From contig CM059971.1 of the NCBI GenBank assembly GCA_030490835.1, positions 74,418,224 through 74,482,223 of the forward strand: DNA of 64,000 nt, in the 5' to 3' direction. Position 1 is the stretch's first letter; each line of letters begins with the position of its first letter. The notes below the pieces were generated by a model. The model had not been told where the DNA came from. It saw only the letters and a list, made by a program, of their open reading frames with translations, and did no database searches. Position numbers and translations under genes: made by a program. Below are positions 12,528-23,015 of this stretch, piece after piece. This DNA comes from Annona cherimola. Lineage: Eukaryota; Streptophyta; Magnoliopsida; Magnoliales; Annonaceae.

Positions 12528-15461
12528 GGAATGAGTGTATTAATGATTATAGTCAACATATTAATCTACCTATCCAACCCGTTTATAAATGCGTTTGAGT
12601 TGAGATTTTTAAATAAACAATTTATGATTTGCCAACCCATTTAACTATTGATAAGTCTCATAATGTTTGCATAATTGCATGTTAATTTCACACCTTTAAA
12701 TATAAAAATGTTAATTAAATATTTTATGTGAAATTTTTGTGAAAATGATATTTTTCATAAAATTCTTAATTTTGCTATAAAATGGATCATTTTATAATAT
12801 TTTTTAAAAGATAAAAATATGAAGATAACAGAGGCTAAAAGAAATTAAATTTGGAATATGTATTAGCCCATTAATACATTTTGACAAATTTATAAAATGG
12901 TAAATCATATATATGTGGCGAGACATATTTTTTAATTTGGCGTACAAAGTGGACCATCATGGACTATAATATGATTTCAATTTTGAAATAAAATAAATAT
13001 GATAGAATCGAATGGTCTCCAAATAGATTGAAAGTATTTCTTAGTTTGTTTAATTAATTTAAGGATACAAATTATTTTTAGATGCAGGTTTGCAGGAGCA
13101 CCAATCACTGTGGACCACTAGAGCACTCATTTGGGTGCTCCATCATCTTCCTTCTTCCACTCCACCGGCAAATCGAGCTTCCCGAGCAGCAGAACCAGCT
13201 GCCCCCTTCGAATTTCAGCAAGCAACGAACCATTCTCCCATTTTTCCGGTAGCCATCGATCGCAATAGCGGCACCAGCCGTTCTTCCCCTGTTCCGAGCG
13301 GCTGACCTCAGGTCATTTTCCAAGCCACCGATTCCAAGTACCAAACTTGGCCCCAGTTTGCAAGCACCGGCAGCCACAACATGCCACCCACAACGCTCCT
13401 GTTTGAAGCATTTTCCCGATAAAACAGAGATAGCAACCGAGTCCAACATCAGCAGCAAAATTTCATGGGCAAATATCAGTTATCGAACCCCCAAATCAAC
13501 GACGCCCTCCATTAAAATCGGGCACCAGCAACCCATCAACTCGGTAATCCAAGCAAGCAGCTCTGACTATGAAAAACCAGATTAGCAGCCCATCAATCGT
13601 CCCAATTTCTGCAGCAGAAACCCACCTCCATAACCTGCAATCCAGCCCCAAATCCAGCACCATTGCAATTCCAGCCGGCATCCTTTTAACAAAATCTGTC
13701 AATTGAAAATTTATGGAGCTGAATTCCACCAATTCGTAGCTGCATCCAGCAGGAAAATCTCCATCAGCAACTTCCCAATGCCGCCAAATCAGAAACCCAT
13801 TCCGCCATCCCTCAATACCGAGCAACCCCCTATTTTCCTTTCCTTCGTTAACTGAAACACAGCATCGCTACCAGTTTTCCTGCTTCAATTCAAAGCAATT
13901 CCAACCAGCTATGCCATTCACGCAGCAATGAAAACAGAACCCACCGTCCAAGCAAGCAGCGACCGATTACACTTAGCTCTTGAAAAATTTCGGTAGCAGC
14001 TATTTTCCTCAAACACCAACTCCTATTTTGAAGTACAAAGAAGAAAAGGCAGCTACAGCAACGTTGAAAGCATGAATCCCACGTCGCTTGTTGGGAATAC
14101 CTCTCACTCATGGGAAACTTATAAAAGGAGGCCCCTCAACACATCCCACAACTTCTGCCCCTCTCCTCTTGGGTGTGGGACACTGGGACGCTACTCCTTG
14201 TGGACCTATTATCAAGTAGGGATAACCAATAAAAGCTCTATGGTGGAGATTTGCTCTTCGCTTTAAGTAATGTAATTTTAATTTCTTTTTGCTTTGTAGT
14301 TTGCTTTTAGTGTTTTGTAGTTGTTAAATTTGCAATTTTAGTTTTTAGATTAGATTTACTGTTTTATTTAATGTTTTATTTCTTGCTTTGTAATTTTAGA
14401 TTAAATTTAATACATTTTCATTTACTACTTTTATAGTTTAAATTTTATTTTTGCAATCATTTAATTGCGTTCTTAGTTTAGATTTAATTTAAATTGTTGT
14501 TAATTGCACTTTCTTATTGCAGGTAAATCTTAAACAATTCATAATCTTATCATCTCTATGTGGATTCGATCTGACTCACTAATTTTTTATCCTATCTCAC
14601 GTATAGTGTTAGCTTTAATATGTTTCAGTTAATTTTAATTAAATTGGTGATTATAGTGCTTTTAACGATAAATACTTGATTCGCATCAACCATCTATATA
14701 AATAAATAGGTCAGGATTAAGATTTTACAAGCCATCAGTTTGTTTAGTAACATTTAATTCATTTAATTTGTTTAACACATCAGCTCATTTTCAACTTATT
14801 AATAAGTGGTATATATATTTCTTAAACCATAAATCTATTTTTCATTTTAATTTTCTATTTTTCTTCCTCTATCTATAACTCTATAGCATTTTTCTTATCA
14901 TTGTGTTGTGGCATTGTGATTGTTATTCCTGCCATTGCCTACTAGTGCCAACTGATAAGATTCTTCTTCCTTTTCTGCTTCTCTACCTCCCTCTCCCTCT
15001 CCATCTCCATCTCCAATAATCTTACTCTTTATCTCTCCTTGTTTTCATCTTCTTTTCCCCTCTTTCTCCTTCTCTTTCTCTCTCTTACATTCCATTGTTC
15101 CCCTCTTCATCTCTATTATTATTTTCCTCTCCCTGTCCTTTCTCTATCTTGCCGAGTCATTGTCCTTCCTTGTGTTAACGCATCGAATACACAACCCTCT
15201 CTTGATGGAGATCTAGCCTTGCCATATATCCCATCAGTATAGACCAATTTTCCACGACAATTCTAAATAAACGCACTCAACTTTAAATTAGCTTAATTTT
15301 AACTTATTTGTAACATATATACATGACCCATTACCAACCTGTCAATTCATTTATTAAAGGAGTGGTAAATGAATTATAGTTGAAGTTTTTTAAATAGGTT
15401 GATAGATAAATTATGGTTGAGATTTTTTAAACAAGTTAACCCAATCCATTAACATCCCCAG
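12528..15461. mobile_element. hAT-like element family A, inverted, split by an LTR
   Basis: The sequence from about 12528 to 12648 matches the reverse complement of the right end of the 8967-10001 element, and the match resumes at 14689 after the LTR-like insertion and runs to about 15461. A pyrimidine-rich tract at 14980-15160 mirrors the purine tract of the other copies. The ends are blurred; no TSD was identified. Confidence 0.6.
12649..14688. mobile_element. Probable solo LTR nested in a hAT-like element
   Basis: It starts TGATAAGTCTCATAATG and ends TTCGCATCA, giving TGAT...ATCA inverted termini. The flanks are ACTAT (12644-12648) and ACCAT (14689-14693), a 5-bp duplication with one mismatch. 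The host-element reading resumes on both sides, which independently supports the borders. A promoter-like TATAAAAGG lies near 14111. A GC-richer 13090-13860 segment has open frames of 70-117 codons without recognisable domains. No primer-binding site, polypurine tract or pol gene was seen, so I call it a solo LTR, unclassified. Confidence 0.55.
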
Positions 15462-16227
15462 GTTGGATAGGTTTGAGTATAATCCTAATATATTTAAAAA
15501 ATCTCAACTATTGTTTATTAATCTATTTAAAAAAAAAGCAATCCTAACTCATTTACAACTCATTTAATAAACAGATTAGTGGGTTGTTTATGTTGTAATC
15601 AAGTTAATTTAAAGTGAGTGTGTGTTGCTTGTAATTATTGTGGTGAATTAATCCACATCAATATAGAATATATAGCATGGCTAGATTTTTATCGAAAGAG
15701 GATGCATATTTGATGCGTCAACATAAAGAAGGATTAACTACTTGATGAGACAAAAAGAGATGATAGAAAGAGGAAAACAATAATAGTGATGGAGAGAAAA
15801 ATAATTGAAGATGGAAAGGGACATGGAAAAAGAGGAAAAAAGAGAGAGAAAGAGAGAGTGGTAGAGAGAAAAGAAAAATCTTACTGATTGCACTCATAGA
15901 TGACAACAGAAATGATGATGGAAATGCCACAGCACGACAACAGAGAAGATTTTGTATGGTCACAGAGGAAACAAGAAAAATAAAAAATTGAAATGAGGGA
16001 AATAGATTTAGGGTTTATAAGTTACATATACCCTTCTTAACATGTTGTAAATGCATTGATGGGTCAAACAAGTTAATGGTACGTAAAATCTCAACCCTAA
16101 TCCGTTTATTTATTTAAATAGCTAAACAGATTGGTGGATTATAAATAATTTATTCAAAAATTCTAACCAAACTCATTTATAAATGAGTTAAATAGGCGGG
16201 ATGATGTGTTGAATATGACTATTAACA
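15462..16227. mobile_element. hAT-like element family A, head-to-head partner
   Basis: A direct-orientation copy begins where the inverted copy ends, so 14690-15461 and 15462-16227 form a large imperfect inverted repeat. The purine-rich tract at 15760-15890 parallels 9540-9680. The right end reads CTATTAACACCTCTA. The left terminus lacks the outer TAGGAGTG. Confidence 0.6.
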
Positions 16228-17357
16228 CCTCTAGCTGCAATGGGAGTTGAACTCTGAAGCTCGAGTATAGATGCTCAAATGTGGAACCAATTGTGCTTGA
16301 GTTGATTGATAGCTCAGGTGCATAATATAGTTGGTGCTCATGCTTAGCTTTTGTGTTAAAGGTCTCAATTTTAACTTTGAGGAGAGCTATTGTCTTTCAT
16401 GTAGGAGAGCTATTGTCTTTCATGTAGGAGAGCTGTCTTCTACTATTGCCCTTATGAGCATTATTCATATATTGAGAAAAAATTTGAATAAATTAATTGA
16501 GTTGATTGATTGTTTTATAATGAAAGAAGATTGTAAATAATCTGTTTATTTATTTAAATAGTTAAACAGACTGGTGAATTATAAATAATTTATTCAAAAA
16601 TTCTAACCAAACTCATTTATAAATGAGTTAAATAGGCAGGTTGATGTGTTGACTATGACTATTAAAGCTTCTAGCTGCCATGGGAGCTGAACTCTGAATC
16701 TCGAGTATAGATGCTCAAATGTGGAACCAATTGTGCTTGAGTTGATTGCTAGGTCAGGTGCATAATATAGTTGGTGCTCATGCTTAGCTTTTATGTTAAA
16801 TGTCTCGATTTTAACTTTGAGGAGAGCTATTGTCTTTCATGTAGGAGAGCTGTCTTCTACTATTGCCCTTATGAGCATTATTCATATATCGAGAAAAAAT
16901 TTGAATAAATTAATTGAGTTGATTGATTGTTTTATAAGGAAAGAAGATTATAAATGATCCGTTTATTTATTTAAATAGTTAAACAGGTTGGTGAATTATA
17001 AATAATTTATTCGAAAATTCTAACCAAACTCATTTATAAATGAGTTAAATAGGCGGGTTGATGTGTTGACTATGATTATTAACACCTCTAGCTGCCATGG
17101 GAGCTGAACTCTGAATCTCGAGTATAGATGCTCAATTGTGCTTGAGTTGATTGCTAGCTTAGGTGCATAATATAGTTGGTGCTCATGCTTAGCTTTTTTG
17201 TTAAAGGTCTCAATTTTAACTTTGAGGAGAGCTATTGTCTTTCATGTAGGAGATCTGTCTTCTACTATTGCCCTTGTGAGCATTATTCATATATTGAGCG
17301 AAAATTTGAATAAATTAATTGAGTTGATTGATTGTTTTATAAGGAAAGAAGATTTTA
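16101..17357. repeat. Three-unit tandem array, ~400-440 bp per unit
   Basis: Units begin at 16101, 16541 and 16958 and are highly similar. Each contains the right end of the family A hAT-like element plus adjacent non-element sequence (GAGCTGAACTCTGAATCTCG, GTGCTTGAGTTGATTG). Unit 1 has an extra internal copy of a ~24-bp block holding GAGAGCTATTGTCTTTCATG; unit 3 lacks a short segment near 17133. Short open frames here are not conserved between units. Confidence 0.9.
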
Positions 17358-17866
17358 TAAAGTACGTTTACCAAATGAAACAATAAAAAATCTCTTTCAA
17401 ATATTTGAGGCTTTAAATTTTCTTTCATTTGACATAAAAATTATTTTGTATAATAAACAACAATTAACTTTTCAAAATCGATAGTTAAATTTATTAAAAG
17501 AAAGTCAACTTCCAATTAGAACTAATAATTTATTGAAAGAAATTAAGTTTAATTAGAATCCATTAAACGTAGTTAGATTCACTAGAAGAGAGTCAAATTC
17601 AAAAAACCTGTAAAAGATTTTCTTTAATCATGAGTTTGGAAAACGATAAATTTTTAATGAAAAAATTTCGAAATAAGAAAAAATAATATAATATAATGGG
17701 GTAATAATGACGAGTAAAGAAAATAAAATTAAAATAAATATGTTAGATATACGAATAGTTTATGTAGAAATGATTAAAAAGTAGGGTAATTGTATAAAAA
17801 GTAATGAAGAAATAATAAAAAATAGGATTATTGTGGAGAATGAAAAGTTTTAGGATAAATTTTTTT
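17358..17866. other. AT-rich DNA with a Tourist-like MITE cut by the MULE
   Basis: From about 17628 the sequence follows the Tourist-like MITE body (TAATGACGAGTAAAGAAAAT region, then AAGTTTTAGGATAAAT). It stops at the MULE left end; a short AAATAAACACCC remnant after 22486 looks like the MITE right end. The MULE therefore probably inserted into the MITE. Nothing was recognised at 17358-17627. Confidence 0.5.
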
Positions 17867-18920
17867 GGGTAATTTACATATATACCTACTTAGTTTGATC
17901 AAAATTGCAGATATACCTACATATTTTCAAGCTTTGCAATAACCCCACATACTTTCACAAAATTGCACATTACCCCTCTAGAACCTCCTTTCCGTTAGCA
18001 CACGTTTATATGTGTGTTACAAATTTGCATAATGATGAAAATATCCTTGTTCCAATCTATATTAGATCACATAGCTATAAATTTCTCACTTGGCGTTAAC
18101 GTATTCTGCAGTGCAAGAAAGGCTTGAAGGACAGATTTTCTAAGGAAGGCAAGTGAGTGAGTTTTTCTATCTAGCTGTTAAAATTTTCTTCATCATTTTC
18201 ATTTTTCTAGCTTTGTGCGATGTGGATGGGCAGGCGTTAATCTACTATGGGGTAAAAGCGCTAAAAAATACGACATTTGAAACGAAAATGGGGCATGGCG
18301 TTGTTAGCTTGCTATGGTTTTAATCGAAATGGATGAAATGAAATGGGGCATGGTAGTCTCTTTTTTGGAAGGAAAATTGATGTGGGCAACTGGAAAAAAA
18401 TGGTGTATGCTAATCTTATTATTTGAAAATTTGTATGATTCCTTTAAATGGATGGGAAAATGCAGACCATATGTTTGCCAATGTTATATGTGATTAATGT
18501 ATTAATTGGATGTTGGCCTAAAAAATAAGATTCGTAAAATTTTTACTGCTTCGATTCTTAGAAAATGTCAGGACATGGGCTTTGAAAAATGTTTGTCAGT
18601 TTGATTATTGGAAATATTAGGAATGGGTAATATGTGATTAATATATAAGTTCGATGTTGACAAAAAAAATGAGATTTCTGTGATTTTTACTGTTTCAATT
18701 CTTTGAAAATTTTAGAACAAGGGCTTTGAAAAATGGCTATGCCTTAAAAATATTTGCTAGTTTGATTATTGGAGATATTAGGAATGGGTTTTGTTAGGAC
18801 ATGGACTTGAGCCGTTTGTCCATTTATTCGGTTTACTAGTTTGATTTTTCAAAAATCCTTTCTCAATCTCATCAATGTGTTTCTTACTAATCTCTGCTAT
18901 TTTTTGTAACTACTTCTAAA

Positions 18921-19394
18921 ATGGATTATGATCCTAAGGTTGCTCTTTTTCCACCTGTGCAATGTCGTTGTGGAGATGACATTTGGTATTCAATTTTATC
19001 GCTCTCAAAAAATAATTTTGGAAGATGGTTTTATAAATGCGCAGGAAAAGTGTTGTCATATCATTTGCAATTAAAGAATCATATAACTTCATTTTGATTT
19101 GTATTTGTATATTTCATTGAAAAGTCAAATAACAATATTATCTAATTTTTACTAGGGACGCATGGATTGCAACTATTTTTGTCAGTGTGATGCCTATATT
19201 GGGTGTGAGACATTAGCTAGAGGTGCAAGCAATTGTTGTTGCAGATCTACTGAAAAATTGAAGACTATAGAAAAAAGATGGAATTATTGGAAAAGGATTT
19301 GGAAGCTGCAAATAGGGAAATTGCTATAATGAATAAGGAAAAAAAATTGCAGTCCACTGTAAAGGCATTTGAAAAGCTTAAAATTGCTGATTAA
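18921..19394 (+). pseudogene. GRF-type zinc-finger protein gene in the MULE, frameshifted
   Basis: Exon 1 (18921-19049, 43 codons) starts MDYDPKVALFPPVQCRCGDD and ends GRWFYKCAGK. After an intron with a TAG acceptor, exon 2 opens at 19156 with GRMDCNYFCQCD. The pattern CxCG ... GRxFxxC ... C matches the GRF zinc finger (PF06839), a nucleic-acid-binding fold. About 45 codons into exon 2 the frame is lost at an A-run (19270-19276). The +1 frame beyond reads as a coiled coil (MELLEKDLEAANREIAIMNK) up to TAA at 19392-19394. This arrangement matches small plant GRF proteins with a C-terminal coiled coil. Its place within the inverted repeats suggests it belongs to, or was captured by, the element. 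Confidence 0.65.
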
Positions 19395-20399
19395 AGTGTT
19401 TAATTTATTTTATACTTCATAGGTGGTGATTTTCTAGTCATTTGTGGACTAATGGATTTAGTTTAAGTATGGTTTTGTATTGTAAACGATCATCAAATAC
19501 TTTTGTCTTTGTTAGTCCTATTATTGATATTGGAATATGGATTGCAAGGTTGTACTTTTATATTTTCCAATCTCTTGTGCTTTACATATTATTATGACAA
19601 AGTCACAAGCTTGACGCGCATGCATTTTCAACACAAATATGAAACTTTGAAAAGTGGAGTTGCAAGCATAAATTGTGTTACGCTATTTGACACACATAAA
19701 CAAAATTCAGGTTGCATCTTAGTTACTCATTTATCACACACTTGTCATGCTCATGTTTGTACAACAACTTTCAAAATACAAAAAGTTTCAGCATCGCATT
19801 TACAAAACTCTACAAGGCCATTAGATACATGAATAACTATTGTAAAGGTACAAAAATATCATTCTTCTTCCTCAAACTGTGGGTAGATGACCGTCCTCCC
19901 TGTGTTGTTTATAGTTGTTGCTTTCTTTGACATTTTTCTCTAACATTCTAGCTTTCTTCTATTCATTCAAGCTAAATACTTGCATTGCCCTTGCACCTAT
20001 AACAAACTACAAGGCTCGCAATCAGTATTAACTAGATTTCACTTTCATGTGTCAAAAAGAAAGGAGGTTTAAAATAATAACCTTTCCTAATAAAACAGAA
20101 AATTAAGCTACCTATATACACTTACATGTTTACAATTAAAGAAAGGCCTTCATACAATAAGTCTATTGGTTCTTCGTTCCCACTTGTCATAATAAACAAA
20201 AATAATAAAACATTCAAATAGTTTGTAGATGTAGTGTTCAGATATTTGACAATTACATACAACCCATACTATTAAAAGCATTTCTTACTACAGTTAGCTT
20301 CACTCTTCTTGCAGGTGTCTGGGATTTGTTTCTTACCAATTAAAATTGTTTATTTACAAATCCGAGCAAATACATACATTTGTGCATATGAATTAATGA

Positions 20400-21000
20400 A
20401 GAGTATTACCTTCGTCAATATTTTGAGTAGAATGGATTGATCTTCCTCTCCCCCTTCCTCTTCCATACATGCCCTTACCCCTAGATAAAACATTTTCAAA
20501 TTTAGCTTGATCATTGGTCCTTCTTGGCCACTTACAAAGACGCTTGCCATGGCCAAGTATGCCACATTGATTGTGTTTTACTGTTTGTTCATTGCCTTTT
20601 TTTCTATTTAGAGTTGCTTCCTCCCCGATACTTTTTATCCTTTGAGTCTTGTGACGATTGGAAGTTTCTTCATGATAGGTAGTAGGACAATGTAATCATC
20701 TACTATTTCATCCCAAAGTACCTTATCTGAAAGATTATGTATGACAAGTTCATAAGCAGCTCTATATCTTTCCACTAAAAAGTAATAGAAACAATAATCT
20801 TCGGGGTCTTCTCGAAGCCATCCAACAATAACTGCAAATGTATGAACGCAAGGAATTCCATCTAATTGCCATCATCCCATCAAATCAAATAAGCACAGAC
20901 ATGTATAAGATCTATATACATATATTATATTGCCAGAATAATCATATCAAACCCTCCCCATTTTTAAGCTTTTAGATATTCTTAACGCAGCTGTCAACCT
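20400..21000 (-). pseudogene. MULE transposase C-terminal remnant (SWIM finger, zinc knuckle)
   Basis: Read on the minus strand, about 20955-20700 gives TCLCLFDLMG, one stop, then WQLDGIPCVHTFAVIVG and YYFLVERYRAAYELVIH. This CxC...CxH spacing is the SWIM zinc finger found at the C-terminus of MURA-type transposases, followed by the usual tyrosine-rich segment. Further downstream (about 20590-20530) QCGILGHGKRLC resembles the terminal zinc knuckle, lacking its first cysteine. The catalytic DDE region should lie toward 21000-21900, but only scattered open frames remain. Several stops and frame changes show it is dead. Confidence 0.7.
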
Positions 21001-22485
21001 TAGCTTCAAAGTGAAGCAAGAAATTCTGTTTTGTAAGACATTTTAGATCCTCTTAGCAAAGTTGTAGAAAGTTAGTCTATACTTATCTAGAATATAGCCA
21101 AGTCTTATTCATTTGCTTATATCAATCATAATACCTTGACTTTTAGTATCAAAATTTAAGGCGTCCTTTCTTTAATTGCCTATTCATACTTTTGGGTGAC
21201 TATGCCTGTTAACACTTATTTTTTTCAACATATGATACATTACTTCTTTGACTTCTCACATTAAAGGTCATTAAAATAATTTATCAAATAACATAACTTA
21301 CTATAGGTTATTCTAAACCCTTATGTAGAAAACAATGAGTTTGACAAGTAAACATGAGGTTTAGCTTTTCCAAACAAATGAAATTATCTCAACATTTGCG
21401 GTACTTTGTGATTGACAAAATTTACTAACCCAATGATCATCAATTGTTTGAAAAATTGAAATATAAGTCATTTGATGGTCATATTTTCAATATCCTTAGC
21501 AGATTCAATCATTAACTAATTCAAACAAATAACAATTAAAGCTTAACGATGTCGTTTATTGAAGCTATTGATAATTCTACTTATTTCAATTTTTTGTGAC
21601 TAGAATCCATGCCATCAAATACGCTAGATGAGCTAACAACAGCTGTAGCATTGGTTAACATCTGACATCCTATGTCAACTCAAAAAAATTGTCTATTCTG
21701 ATATAGGTCCCCACCGCTAGCAACAAGTTACTTTAATACTCCAAACATTTGGTTCCCAACACCCACCACGTAGCTAACTAACTAGGTTGGAAAAAATATA
21801 GTGATTCCAAAACAGGTCCCACTTCCATCCCATAGTCTTAGAACTAATGGACCACCTTTAACCAACCATCATGTCATCCAAACAGAGAACAAAAGGAGGG
21901 TACACAATCAAGTTACCCTTCATTCCGAAAAATAGACACAACCCTTTCAAAATTAAGCAAATAGGTGACATAGAACTTTCGAAATTTTATTTTATACATC
22001 TAATCGGGAATGCAACACGTTAATTTAATCATACAAGAAAAACAAGCAGAAAAATATCGAAGAGATCTACACCTATGCGAAATCGTCGAGGCAAAAAATA
22101 GTTGGTGGAAAATGGGTGAAAAGCGCTGCTGTGAAATTCGAAACTAGTTGGAAGGAGCGATTGGCGACGACGAAACAAGCACTATAGGACTGATGAAACA
22201 CCAAATGTCTGGGATAAAAAATCTTCGGTGAGGGACAGGAGACGAGAATTGACGCTGCTCAGGGAGCAAATGACGCTCTCATTCATGCCCTAGCCTCAAA
22301 TCTAAGGGATAATTTAGAAATTTATGTTTTTGTTTAACGGTGAGTGGCAAGCCGTTTGCTGTCAGCCGTCAGTGTGGATACGCAAGTAATTTGCATAAAA
22401 ATATGTAGGTGTTATATGCAAAATTTAAAAATATGTGGATATATCGCAATTTTGGTCAAATTAAGTGGGTATATATGCAAATTAT

Positions 22486-23015
22486 TGAAGTAAATAAACA
22501 CCCATAATTATAAAAATTCATCAGCATCTTGTCTTATATTAATATTTATTTATGATCTTCCTTAAAAACCAAAACCGTAAGAAAATCAGACTGGGTAACA
22601 TTTGTATTGTTTGATGAAACAGGTGTACTCGCATTCGGCTAATTCGGTTTCCAGTGATCGGGACCACAGGACCCGCGAAAGATTGATTGATGACACGTGT
22701 GCTGACGCGGAGCGGCCCGGCCCGGCTCATTACTCCAACTTCCCGCGCGCGAGGCGCCGGCGCTTGATCCTTCCGGAACCTTTTCAGCATCCTTCGAAGC
22801 CCCTACCCTCGCTCTAGAAGCTTCTTCTTCAGCTTAAACCCTACAAAAATTCCCAAATGACGAATCTATAAATTCCTCGCTTTTGCCGTGTGCCTTCTCA
22901 TTTTATAAAGTCGTACCTCCATTTCTTTCACGAAGGTTTCTCCTCTCTTTCTGTCATTCCCTTCTCATCCGTCGATCTTCCATTTGCGTTATTCTTCTCG
23001 AAGAAAAGAAGAGGC
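22486..23015 (+). promoter_or_regulatory. CacyBP promoter and 5' UTR
   Basis: A GC-rich region follows the MULE. A G-box CACGTG sits at 22694-22699 in the context GACACGTGTG. Heat-shock-element-like sites occur at 22771-22783 (TTCcgGAAccTTT) and 22812-22824 (CTCtaGAAgcTTC), each one base from TTCnnGAAnnTTC. A TATA box, TATAAAT, is at 22867-22873, placing transcription start near 22900 and leaving a pyrimidine-rich 5' UTR of about 115 bp. The roles of the sites are inferred. Confidence 0.6.

Larger units (their letters stand above)
17867..22485. mobile_element. Mutator-like element (MULE), 4.6 kb, decayed
   Basis: Inverted repeats of about 110 bp bound it: left GGGTAATTTACATATATACC, and on the opposite strand at the right AATAATTTGCATATATACCC; both continue with AAAATTGC and further ACC-containing blocks. 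Inside are a GRF zinc-finger gene on the + strand (18921-19394) and MURA-type transposase C-terminal remnants on the - strand (about 20400-21000). The rest is AT-rich with stops. No clear 9-bp target duplication is visible, perhaps because it landed in a decayed MITE. Confidence 0.75.

Noticed and set aside
16101..17357. Repeated array considered as CRISPR-like or satellite
   Set aside because: Units are ~400 bp, carry no short repeat/spacer pattern, and the DNA is plant nuclear. It is a local tandem duplication.
17858..22494. 9-bp target duplication for the large MULE
   Set aside because: Flanking bases (AATTTTTTT on the left, GAAGTAAAT on the right) do not match, so no duplication is claimed.
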